From Cytophagales bacterium (GTDB lineage: Bacteria; Bacteroidota; Bacteroidia; Cytophagales; 172606-1): a stretch of DNA of 37,754 nt. The stretch is taken from NCBI GenBank assembly GCA_030448185.1, contig JAUJNL010000067.1, forward strand, positions 1 through 37,754, written 5' to 3'. Below, piece after piece: positions 7,476-14,883 of this stretch. The notes under the pieces were generated by a model. That model saw only the letters and a list, made by a program, of their open reading frames with translations. It made no database searches and was not told where the DNA came from. How positions within the stretch are numbered: position 1 is the stretch's first letter; each line of letters starts with the position of its first letter. The translations under genes and the position numbers were made by a program.

Positions 7476-8321
7476 ATGCTGGACCTCAAAGTAACCATTG
7501 ACGACCATTCCGGGTTTTGCTTCGGTGTGGTATATGCCATCGAAATGGCCGAGGACATACTCGACGAGCATGGGTATCTATACTGCCTGGGTGATATTGT
7601 TCATAACGATGAAGAGGTAAAACGGCTGGAGTCCAAAGGGTTGAGGATCATTGATTACCAGCAGCTGGCCCAATTGTACAACGAGAAAGTATTGATCAGA
7701 GCCCACGGAGAACCGCCCTCCACCTATGAACTGGCTCTGCGCAACCATATTGAATTGATTGATGCCTCCTGCCCCGTGGTGCTCAAGCTCCAGAACCGCA
7801 TCCGGAACTCGTATGACAAGCAGGAAAATATTTTTATTTACGGCAAACCGGGGCATGCCGAAGTAGTAGGCTTGCTAGGACAGACCCATAATGAAGCGTA
7901 TGTTTTTCAGGGAATGGAAGACCTGGACCTGAGTCAGCTGCCTGATAAGATCACTTTATACAGTCAGACCACCAAGAGCACCGACAAATTCTACGAGATT
8001 GCGGGTAAACTAGCGGCAGCCGGGGTAGAAGTAGATGCCAATGATACGATCTGCCGGCAAGTCTCCAACCGGGATAAAGAACTGCGTCTCTTTGCCCGGA
8101 AATTCGATAAGGTTATTTTTGTGTCCGGAAGCAAATCTTCCAACGGTAAGGTATTATTTAACGTTTGCAAAGAAACCAATCCGCAAACCTATTTTGTTTC
8201 CAAGGTGGATGATATTCGTGCAGACTGGTATAAAGGAGGTGAAGCAGTAGGCGTCTGAGGTGCTACTTCCACGCCGATGTGGCTTATGGAAGATGTGCGT
8301 GACCAACTACTGACGTATTAA
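7476..8321 (+). pseudogene. ispH: 4-hydroxy-3-methylbut-2-enyl diphosphate reductase, interrupted by an in-frame TGA
   Basis: IspH (LytB) is a [4Fe-4S] enzyme of the MEP pathway that makes IPP and DMAPP from HMBPP. The ATG at 7476 gives MLDLKVTIDDHSGFCFGVVY, the usual Bacteroidota start. The three cluster ligands are visible: C15 (GFCFGV), C99 (DASCPVV) and C193 (DTICRQVSNR), with the HGE motif RAHGEPP and the SSN motif in SGSKSSNGKV. Codon 261 is TGA (8256-8258), followed in the same frame by GATSTPMWLMEDVRDQLLTY and TAA at 8319-8321. The family normally has Cys at the TGA position (VGVCGATSTP). Stopping at TGA removes the Ser/Thr loop that holds the substrate diphosphate, so the short form should be inactive. 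Nonsense mutation, sequence error or, least likely, recoding are the options. Confidence 0.85.
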
Positions 8322-8326
8322 CTTTT

Positions 8327-8514
8327 ATTGTTGAATGGCTGGATGGCTATATTGTTAAATTGTTGGATTGTCTGATGGTTATATTGTTAAATGGCTGGAA
8401 AAAGCCTCGGGAAGATAATCTTTCATAAAAAGAATCTTTTAGAATAAAAAAACAATTCAACAATTCAACAATTCAACAATTCAACAATATAGCCATTCAG
8501 TCCTTCGATAATTC
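8327..8514. repeat. Word-armed intergenic repeat, copy A
   Basis: The left arm is built of degenerate words (attgttgaatggctggatgg and similar). A core follows from about 8391 to 8449 starting ATGGCTGGAAAAAGCCTC. The right arm has four exact CAATTCAA units (8453-8484), then AACAATATAGCC, the reverse complement of GGCTATATTGTT in the left arm. The core is nearly identical to the reverse complement of 16751-16805. It lies between ispH and crtZ. Confidence 0.75.
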
Positions 8515-8535
8515 TATCCTTCTGTAATTTATAAA

Positions 8536-9012
8536 ATGTTCCCTCTCTGGCTTAATATACTGATTTTCGTAGCTACCTTCCTGTTTATGGAAGGGGTGGC
8601 TTGGTTTACGCACCGCTACATTATGCATGGTTTCCTGTGGAGCTGGCACAAGTCCCATCACCACCCGTATGATGGCGTATTCGAGAAAAACGACTTGTTT
8701 GGTCTGGTTTTTAGTATACCAGCCGCTATTTGTCTGATGATCGGGCTGGAGTATGATTCTCTCCGGTATTTAGCCTGGATTGGGGCTGGCATTACCGCTT
8801 ACGGTATTTTTTACGTGGTATTCCATGACATTATTGTGCACCAGCGGATCAAAACGGGATTTCGGGCTAAAAGCCGGTACATGAAACGCATGATCCGGGC
8901 CCATAAAATTCATCATAAATGTGCTACCAAGGATGGGGCCGAAGCTTTCGGATTTTTATACGCTCCGAAAAAAATACGAACCCAAACAATATCAGGAGAA
9001 ATCAGTAGCTGA
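8536..9012 (+). CDS. crtZ: Beta-carotene hydroxylase, CrtZ type (C-terminus frameshifted)
   Basis: A 158-residue integral-membrane di-iron hydroxylase of the fatty-acid hydroxylase superfamily that adds 3-hydroxyl groups to beta-ionone rings (beta-carotene to zeaxanthin). The histidine clusters are complete: THRYIMHG (H26, H31), HKSHHHP (H38, H41, H42), FHDIIVHQR and HKIHHK. Hydrophobic helices lie at about 4-20 and 55-95. After FLYAPKK the sequence turns unusual (IRTQTISGEISS). Removing one A from the seven-A run at 8968-8974 gives KKYEPKQYQEKSVAES and a stop at 9016-9018, which looks like the native end. All catalytic residues precede the shift, so activity may survive. Confidence 0.88.
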   Translation: MFPLWLNILIFVATFLFMEGVAWFTHRYIMHGFLWSWHKSHHHPYDGVFEKNDLFGLVFSIPAAICLMIGLEYDSLRYLAWIGAGITAYGIFYVVFHDIIVHQRIKTGFRAKSRYMKRMIRAHKIHHKCATKDGAEAFGFLYAPKKIRTQTISGEISS

Positions 9013-9078
9013 ATCGTAAACAAGCCTCTGTAGCTGAGATCCTCCGGTGAAGGATTTTGAAATTAACCAATCCTAACC

Positions 9079-9246
9079 AGTCGCTTGCCTCTGGCGAGTG
9101 ACGACTATTGCAAGGGCCTCTGGCCCGTTTTACGGATGAAACCAAGTTCCTTGTTCAAGAACGGGCACGGAAGGAACTTCCGCGCCCGTGCATCACTGCA
9201 GGCGGGACGCTAGCTCATAGTCGTCACTCGCCAGAAGCAAGCGACT
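9079..9246. repeat. REPIN-like inverted pair (29-bp arms)
   Basis: The arm 9079-9107 (starting AGTCGCTTGCCTCTGGCGAG) recurs as a reverse complement at 9218-9246 with one mismatch. Between the arms are AGGGCCTCTGGCCCGTTT (9113-9130, also at 28151) and a hairpin ACGGGC...GCCCGT enclosing GGAAG-GAA-CTTCC. The same arm sequence occurs near 26508, 33312 and 34006. No gene lies in 9019-9323. Confidence 0.75.
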
Positions 9247-9323
9247 TGTTGATTCTCTGCTTACCCATTATCCATTTTCAATTGTCCAGTCTGTAGCTGA
9301 GATCCTTCCGTAAGGGAAAGAAA

Positions 9324-10064
9324 CTAAGCCCGTTCCAGCAATATATAATCTGCCAGAATATCTTTTCCCCGGTAAGTGCCTTCGGTAGCCAGGGGAACAA
9401 ATCGGGCAAACAAATCTTCGGAGTACCAATGCCGGGTCCGGGTTCTTTTGATGATCTCACGATGCCCCGCTTGCCGGTAGGCAAATTCTTCCATCGCCTC
9501 CGCACTTTCCCAGAAGCTCACCGTTGCCTGCCGGATAAACGGTTTTTCGCCTACGCCCACCGAGAAAATCCGGCCAGACGCTTGGGTAAGCATTTGATTG
9601 GCCAGTGGTACGTGCTTCCAGAAGTCCCATAGAGCTTGCGGACGGATGGTAGCCCTGGTCAGTACGGCAACCGGCAGGTGAGAAAAGGAGCGTCGGCATA
9701 ATTGGTAAAAGGACTCTTGTGGTCCCAGCTTCCGTGCGAACGCAGGGGCAGGAGTTTTACGGTCCACATCTCTGACTTTTCCCGGAAAGGCAGTAAATGG
9801 GGAGAAGCAAAAAAATGATTGGCCGCTTCATTTGATTCCCAGACCGCCAGCAAGGCGTAGCGGGAGAAGTCGGGTTGCAAGCTGAAGCCATGCTTGCCAC
9901 TTCCCATCAGCTTGCTGAATTGTAATCCGGGTATGGACTTGAATGGAATGGCTGGCATTCCCATTTGGGAGAACGCCCAGAACCGGTGCCGGGGGATAAT
10001 TGAACAGCGTAAAGGTAGTAATCTGAGTATCCGGAATTTCCGGGATAATTGTGCGAAAGGCCAT
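9324..10064 (-). pseudogene. crtA: Spheroidene monooxygenase-like (CrtA family) protein, two frameshifts
   Basis: CrtA-family enzymes are heme-type oxygenases that put keto groups on carotenoids. Three collinear frames make up the gene: MAFRTIIPEIPDTQITTFTL..FNYPPAPVLGVL (10064 down to about 9970), then MGMPAIPFKSIPGLQFSKLM with the family's GSGKHGFSLQPDFSRYALLA to HGSWDHKSPF, then HLPVAVLTRATIRPQALWDF to the GVGEKPFIRQATVSFWES block, the HREIIKRTRTRHWYSEDLFA block and a stop at 9324. One shift lies in the CCCAAAT stretch near 9965-9972, the other in the T run near 9685. The original was about 245 residues. It is convergent with crtZ and belongs to the same pathway. Confidence 0.7.
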
Positions 10065-10210
10065 AAGAAACAAACTGAATTTACTGGCAGTTGTTTGGTT
10101 ATAACGCAAAAAGGGAATGCAAGCTCATAGAGGCTGCATTCCTTTTTTGCATTTGCCGTTCCGGATCGAAGATGGTATAGGCAGAATAAATTGAAACAAC
10201 ACGTAGAAAA

Positions 10211-10948
10211 TCAGCTCTTCTGCGTTCCGAATACCTTTTTCAGGATGTCGGTTACCCACGGGCAGCGGGGTCTTTCCGGATTTTCAGTTCTTCCTCAGCT
10301 ACCACCGTGAACATGCCTTTCAGCGCTTTATCCGTGGTATATTTGGTTAAATCCGTTTCCACCTTCGTCACCAGCGGAATCCGGTTGTACAAAGTCGTCA
10401 GTTCGCCCCACATGCGGGTAGCATAGGTGGCATCAAGAGCCTTTTAATGTGAGGCGAAAAGGCCTGGGCCAGCGGAGACGTTGTTTTTCCCTGCAAATAC
10501 GAAGTTGCGGCGTTATCCGGGCCAGTCAGAATGTTTTTGGCATCCGTAATCGTCATGGAAGTAATCGCATTCACGAAGATAGGAGCGGCTTCTTTGGCGG
10601 CGTCTTCGGCGGCCCGGTTCAGCGTCATTTCAAACTGGTCTACTTTTTTGCCGAAGCCTATTTCACGAAGCTTGGTGGCTACCCGCTGCGCATCCTCCGG
10701 AAAAGGAATTTTAACCTTAGATTCAGGAAAAAGCCATCTTTCTGGTTCAACTGCGAAGAGGCGTTCTTAGAGCCAACGGTTAGCGCCTCCTTCAGGCCCT
10801 TGGCAATATCCGTTTCGGAAAGGGGCGCAGCCGTGGCGCTGGTCGCTACCGTAGTGGCCGTTTGCTTTACTTTCTTCCAGTTTATCTGGGCAAAAGCGTT
10901 TCCGGCAATCAAAACACAGAGGGTTATGGAAAAAATAGTTCTGGTCAT
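10211..10948 (-). pseudogene. DUF4197-family exported protein, three frameshifts
   Basis: The start MTRTIFSITLCVLIAGNAFA is a signal peptide. LSETDIAKGLKEALTVGSKN, the DUF4197 opening, follows. Further blocks in shifted frames are KIPFPEDAQRVATKLREIGF, VDQFEMTLNRAAEDAAKEAA with PIFVNAITSMTITDAKNILT, ALDATYATRMWGELTTLYNR, and TDILKKVFGTQKS ending at TGA 10211-10213. Shifts lie near 10720 (AATCTAAGG), 10443 (AAAA) and 10259 (GGG). With these repaired it is a full-length protein of about 245 residues in a periplasmic family of unknown function. Each lesion is a one-base change in a short run. Confidence 0.75.
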
Positions 10949-11061
10949 ACGTTTGGAATAAATAAGCGTAAAGAAAAGGTAAACACCTGCCGTACCCAAG
11001 CAAATGTAGGGCCAGCGAAAACAGATGTAAGGGAAAAGATTGAATATAGTACCGTATCCTA

Positions 11062-11360
11062 TGAAATGGCTATATTGTTAAATTGTTTGATGGTTAAATT
11101 GTTAAATGGCTGATAAAAAGTTCAGATAAGCTTCAGGAAGAAAATCAGAAAAAAGATCACTTAGTATAAAACTCACTACTGGCGCAAGACTTCAGTCTTG
11201 TGCGGAAAGATAAAAGGAAGTCTCCGACTTCCTGCCAGTCAGAGACTGGCAACTTCTTAAAGGCACAAGAAAGATTCTTGCGCCAGTATTTACAATTCAA
11301 CAATTCAACAATTCAACAATTCAACAATTCAACAATTCAACAATTCAACATAGGACAATT
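11062..11360. repeat. Word-armed intergenic repeat, copy C
   Basis: The left arm (atggctatattgttaaattg...) matches copy A. A diverged core begins ATGGCTGATAAAAAG near 11106. The right arm has seven exact CAATTCAA units (11293-11348) followed by CATAGGACAATT, which copy B carries in reverse complement. A separate hairpin element (11178-11287) sits between core and right arm. The repeat lies just before the DUF4159 gene. Confidence 0.7.
11178..11287. repeat. Multi-hairpin element nested in copy C
   Basis: ACTGGCGCAAGA (11178-11189) pairs with TCTTGCGCCAGT at 11276-11287, extended by TCTTGTGC and GCACAAGA. Inside are GAAGTC-TCC-GACTTC and GCCAGTC-AGA-GACTGGC. Copies A and B lack it, so it looks like a separate insertion. 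Confidence 0.6.
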
Positions 11361-11372
11361 TCTTAATAGTAG

Positions 11373-11999
11373 ATGCCTGCCCCCAATAAGTTTACTTTTG
11401 CCCGTATCCGGTACGAATCCGGTGATTGGGATACTGACCCGAGGATGCCAGCGAATATACTTAATTCACTGATTGAGTACACTACTTTGGAAGTAGAGAC
11501 GCAGGAAAAGGTAGTAGCGCTGAGCAGTACTGAAATTTTTTAAATTTCCGTTTTGCTATATGAGCGGGCATAAACTGGTACAATTTGGCGGTAAGGAGAA
11601 GGAGAACTTTAAGAATTACCTGGAAAACGGGGGCTTTGTGTTTGTGGATGACTGTAACCATGACATTGACGGGCTGTTTGCCAAATCCTTTGAGGCTCAG
11701 ATAACCGCTTTGTTTGGCCCGAAAGCCTTGCAGAAAATTCCCGATAACCATCCGCTCTACCATAGCTTTTGATTTTGAGAAGGGGCCGCCGACTACCCTC
11801 CTTTGAACTGAATGGCTGGGGAGATGACCTGGTTCACGATTATCTGAAGGCTATTTTCATTAATAACCGGATGGCCTTGCTGTATAGCAATAAAGACTAC
11901 GGCTGCGAGTGGGATTATGATTACCGTAATAAACGGTTCCTGGCGGAGGATAATACTAAATTCGGGGTAAATATTATTATGTACGCGCTGATGACCTGA
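11373..11999 (+). pseudogene. DUF4159-family protein, frameshifted
   Basis: The ATG at 11373 gives FTFARIRYESGDWDTDPRMP followed by NILNSLIEYTTLEV, the DUF4159 opening. The first frame ends in the six-T run at 11535-11540; one T fewer leads into KFPFCYMSGHKLVQFGGKEK and NGGFVFVDDCNHDIDGLFAK to HPLYHSF. A further shift in 11766-11805 leads into SFELNGWGDDLVHDYLKAIF and the conserved ending YGCEWDYDYRNKRFLAEDNT..FGVNIIMYALMT. Repaired, it is a full-length soluble protein of about 208 residues. In Bacteroidota the family is usually found near MoxR/BatA-type genes, which are absent here. Function unknown. Confidence 0.75.
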
Positions 12000-12151
12000 A
12001 TAGGCGGCTGAGGTTTGGGAGGCCTCACGCAACCGGTACAGAAAGGTTATACCCATCACCTTATGTAACCGGTCAGACTGTGATTCTTTTTTTATGACTT
12101 CGTTCCAATCAGACCCGGAAAATCGATCCATTTTTACGCATTCCATTTTTT

Positions 12152-12691
12152 ATGACCCCAGGGATAGCAATTAATAGAGACCAAATTCAGGAGGCTTACT
12201 TGAGAAGACGTATACGTCTGCTGCTCCTCTGGTTTGTGGCAGGCTTAGTGTTAAGCGGCATAACTGCCTTTCCATTGGTATGGGAAGTAAAGCTGCTCCA
12301 TCAGCTCATGGGCCCCGGAACGATAGTGAATAATTGGTGGCCTTCACTTGCCAGTTGGATTGACCGGATACACCAGGGGGTGGTGGAAACGGATGCTAAC
12401 TATACTTTTATCTTATACGGTACTGATTGGCTGGCGTTTGCCCACCTGATGATTGCGGTTGCCTTCTGGGGGCCAATTAAAGACCCGGTCCGGAATGTAT
12501 GGGTGATAGAGTTCGGCATGATTTCGTGCCTGATGGTCATTCCCCTGGCTTTGATCTGCGGACCGATCCGGGGGATTCCATTTTACTGGCGGGTAATTGA
12601 TTGTTCATTCGGAATTATTGGAATCATTCCGCTGTGGTTGGCCCGCAAGGATGTCCAAATGATTGTGGCCGCACAAAACCACAAAAAATAG
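12152..12691 (+). CDS. Multi-spanning membrane protein of unknown function
   Basis: A 179-residue protein with four probable transmembrane helices: about 21-42 (RLLLLWFVAGLVLSGITAFP), 90-106, 118-136 and 146-163. A Trp-rich loop (NNWWPSLASWIDRIHQGV) lies between helices 1 and 2. The N-terminus is basic and probably cytoplasmic. Conserved hypothetical proteins of this shape are common in Bacteroidota, but I know no function. The frame is intact, unlike its neighbours on both sides. The gene at 12776 follows by 84 bases on the same strand and may be cotranscribed. Confidence 0.8.
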   Translation: MTPGIAINRDQIQEAYLRRRIRLLLLWFVAGLVLSGITAFPLVWEVKLLHQLMGPGTIVNNWWPSLASWIDRIHQGVVETDANYTFILYGTDWLAFAHLMIAVAFWGPIKDPVRNVWVIEFGMISCLMVIPLALICGPIRGIPFYWRVIDCSFGIIGIIPLWLARKDVQMIVAAQNHKK

Positions 12692-12775
12692 TTAACATAC
12701 GGGTATAAAATTCAGGGGAAAGTGCCTGCCGGAAGGGTAAGCATTTTCCTCATTACGAGGCAAAAACGTAAAGAA

Positions 12776-13252
12776 ATGAAAAAATCAATACCAGCGGAGG
12801 CATTAGAATTGAAAAGAAAGTTATACAATCGCTGCCTGGAGATGGTGAACCAGCGAATCGAAATGATTGCGCATGCAATGGAAAATGCCCGGCAGGCAGC
12901 AAATGAGGAAGAAAAGAGCAGCGCCGGAGACAAGTATGAAACAACCCGTTCGATGATGCACCTGGACATGGAACGGTATTCGGGTCAAATGGCCGAAGCG
13001 GTTAAAGTGAAGCAGGAATTAGCGCAAATAGAGGTGGGAAAGTTGTATCAGGCGGTACAACCCGGAAGCCTGGTGCGCACCAGCCAGGGCAATTATTTTC
13101 TTGCCGTCAGTGCGGGTAAGATTCAACTCGACCAGGCTGATTATTTTGCGGTATCGGCGGCTTCTCCCATCGGGAGCAAGCTTAAGGGCCTCAAAGCCGG
13201 GGAAGCGTTTCTGTTTAATAACAAGCAATTGAAGATAAAGGAAGTGTTGTAA
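12776..13252 (+). CDS. GreA/GreB-like protein (often annotated as 3-oxoacyl-ACP synthase)
   Basis: A 158-residue protein. The N-terminal half is a long coiled coil (ELKRKLYNRCLEMVNQRIEM to KVKQELAQIEVGK) with the GDKYETTRSMMHLDMERY segment typical of this Bacteroidota family. The C-terminal half is a small beta domain (YFLAVSAGKIQL, AASPIGSKLKGLKAGEAF) resembling the FKBP-like C-terminal domain of GreA/GreB. It may act on RNA polymerase, but it lacks a clear Gre acidic tip, so the role is uncertain. The ATG at 12776 is preferred to the upstream 12722 because the coiled coil begins here. Confidence 0.75.
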   Translation: MKKSIPAEALELKRKLYNRCLEMVNQRIEMIAHAMENARQAANEEEKSSAGDKYETTRSMMHLDMERYSGQMAEAVKVKQELAQIEVGKLYQAVQPGSLVRTSQGNYFLAVSAGKIQLDQADYFAVSAASPIGSKLKGLKAGEAFLFNNKQLKIKEVL

Positions 13253-13289
13253 TTCCCTGCCGTATTCAATGTGTGTTCTTGATCATCCA

Positions 13290-13342
13290 CCCGGTAAACA
13301 GCTAAGGCTCCCCAGTTCGAGGAGCCTTAGCTGTTTACCGGG
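13290..13342. terminator. Perfect 22-bp inverted repeat between convergent genes
   Basis: The left arm 13290-13311 starts CCCGGTAAACAGCTAAGG; its exact reverse complement is 13321-13342, with a 9-base loop. It lies between the rightward Gre-like gene and the leftward DUF4168 gene, the place for a bidirectional terminator. There is no T tract on either side, so rho-independent termination is uncertain. The stem is unusually long and perfect. Confidence 0.55.
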
Positions 13343-13363
13343 CAGATTCTACCATTTTATGCT

Positions 13364-13871
13364 TTATAATTGTTCTAAAATTTTCTGCACTTTGGCTTGA
13401 ACGGACGGATTTTGCTCGTAGGCAAGCATAATTTGTTCAAACTTCGCCATGGTGATGCCCTCCCCTCAATGGCCTGCTGCATCTGCTGCTCTACTTTAGT
13501 TGCAGTTCCATAATGCGCTGGGCCGCTTTACTAAAGGCTGCCTTTTCCTCGGCAGTGGCCTTGACCTCATCGATTTTCTTCTGCTGATGGGCTTGCGCCA
13601 TTTCACTGAACTTTTCCACGCTTAACTTCGATTCTTCCACAACGGCCATCATCGCCTTTTTATTCTCCTCCTGCACGGCAGCGGCTTTGGCTCCCGCCTG
13701 CACAAACTGCTTTAACTCGGCATCCGAGAAATCCTGCGTTTGCGGCTGCGCACCTGTATTACCTTGTGCCGGAGTTTGCTGAGGAGTTACCTGCTGGGCA
13801 AAAACAACAGGGCTTACACCTGTCAATGCCAATAGACAACCACCGGCAATGATTCTTTTCATTTTCTTCAT
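13364..13871 (-). pseudogene. DUF4168-family exported protein, frameshifted C-terminus
   Basis: The start MKKMKRIIAGGCLLALTGVS..PVVFAQQ is a signal peptide. A Q/P-rich linker and the DUF4168 segment DFSDAELKQFVQAGAKAAAV follow, running to AAQRIMELQLK, where the current frame stops at 13491. One added A there continues as VEQQMQQAIE; a second shift in the GGGGAGGG stretch near 13466 leads to GITMAKFEQIMLAYEQNPSV and a stop at 13364-13366. This restores the usual DUF4168 ending. The family consists of secreted helical proteins of unknown function. A shorter product without the last helix could still be made. Confidence 0.7.
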
Positions 13872-14074
13872 TAGTGACATACAATAAAAGAATTGGTTGT
13901 AAAAATGAATGTTTCAGGGAGGTTTTTTCAAATCTCCGGATTGTATTATGGGGTATACGGCATATAGATGATACGGTTATCCCTGCCGGAAAGAATAGTG
14001 GCCTGATAAGCAGCGTAATGAATGAAGAGGGTAGCTTTTCGTGCCCCATTTTTAGCAAAGGTCATTCCTTTTGC

Positions 14075-14638
14075 TCACTGATAGTTACGGCTGCCGGAGT
14101 TATTATTCCCGTTCCGGGTGCCTTTCGTAGCCTTATTTCCGCTTCGGTTTGAATTGGTGCCAGACTGATTTCCGCTGCGCTGCGTGCCCATTCCCGTATT
14201 GCCCTTCCCCTGAGTAGGCCCCATCAGGGTATCATTCCGGTTGCCGGTATTGCTCATTTGCTGCCCATCGGTGCGGCTGCTATCCAGACGACCGCCCGTA
14301 TTGCCGTACACGCCGGTCCGGTTGCCACTCGTTCCGGTACGCTCACCGTTGCGGGTAGTGTCCTGAATGGCACCCGTAGTGCCGGCGTTGCCATGGGTTT
14401 TCCCCCTTGTTGAATCCTGTTGCGTATAGGTGCCTTTATCCATATTGGCTCCTTGTTGCAAAGGCGATGCATCCTGCTCCTTAGCCGTTTCTTGCACACC
14501 TTTTCCGTCGCTTGTGCCGGTATTGCCACTTTGCCCCACGGCGGGACTACCTACCGTAAGGATGAAAATGCTTATCAGGGAGAAGACAACCAATCCTTTT
14601 GCCGTCACCGTACTAAAGGTTATTAGTATTTTTTTCAT
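14075..14638 (-). CDS. Low-complexity exported protein rich in G, N, T, S and R
   Basis: A 187-residue protein. Residues 1-36 are a signal peptide or membrane anchor (GLVVFSLISIFILTVGSPAV). Everything after is low in complexity: G, N, T, S, R, Q and D with repeated NTG, GNR and SGN words and almost no hydrophobic residues. It should be an unfolded, positively charged periplasmic or surface protein. I recognise no family. Base composition on the coding strand is strongly biased but the frame stays open for 560 bases, which supports a real gene. A function such as envelope or nucleic-acid contact cannot be inferred. Confidence 0.65.
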   Translation of the reverse strand: MKKILITFSTVTAKGLVVFSLISIFILTVGSPAVGQSGNTGTSDGKGVQETAKEQDASPLQQGANMDKGTYTQQDSTRGKTHGNAGTTGAIQDTTRNGERTGTSGNRTGVYGNTGGRLDSSRTDGQQMSNTGNRNDTLMGPTQGKGNTGMGTQRSGNQSGTNSNRSGNKATKGTRNGNNNSGSRNYQ

Positions 14639-14692
14639 GTTTGAGGAGCTTTGGTATTCTGGTATATGTTTACGGAAGAAAAAGATTGATAG

Positions 14693-14872
14693 TCAATAAA
14701 TTAATATGAATTCTTCCGGATCAATATCTGGCATTGGGCAAAGCAAACGGAAATGCTCCGTTTTAACCGGGAAAAGACGAATGCATTGCCAAGAGCCGTC
14801 TTTCACATGCGGGCAGATGGCAGGATACATAAAATCAAAGTTGTAAGGTGGATATATATAATGCACTTGCAC
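14693..14872 (-). CDS. Small protein of unknown function (59 residues, GTG start)
   Basis: A minus-strand frame from GTG 14870-14872 to TGA 14693-14695 gives VQVHYIYPPYNFDFMYPAIC, then PHVKDGSWQCIRLFPVKTEH and FRLLCPMPDIDPEEFILIY. An internal ATG would give 45 residues. It has three Cys, many aromatics and no low complexity, which looks like real protein. It begins 12 bases after the SDR stop codon, on the same strand, so it could be translated from the same mRNA. No family recognised; it could also be the tail of a lost gene. Confidence 0.4.
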   Translation of the reverse strand: MQVHYIYPPYNFDFMYPAICPHVKDGSWQCIRLFPVKTEHFRLLCPMPDIDPEEFILIY

Positions 14873-14883
14873 AACTATACTTC

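Noticed and set aside
8256..8300. A bacterial SECIS element after the ispH TGA
   Set aside because: Only a 4-bp stem (CCAC/GTGG) is visible at the right distance, without a convincing loop, and no selenocysteine genes are in the window.
9324..9767. A separate 147-residue gene starting MDRKTPAPAF
   Set aside because: It is the C-terminal third of the crtA-like gene; the N-terminal parts are in the other two frames directly upstream.
10449..10961. A 170-codon rightward frame over the DUF4197 gene
   Set aside because: The minus strand gives a collinear DUF4197 protein after small corrections; the rightward frame has no family pattern.
11293..11348. CRISPR array suggested by the CAATTCAA repeats
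   Set aside because: The units are eight bases and contiguous, with no spacers and no cas genes.
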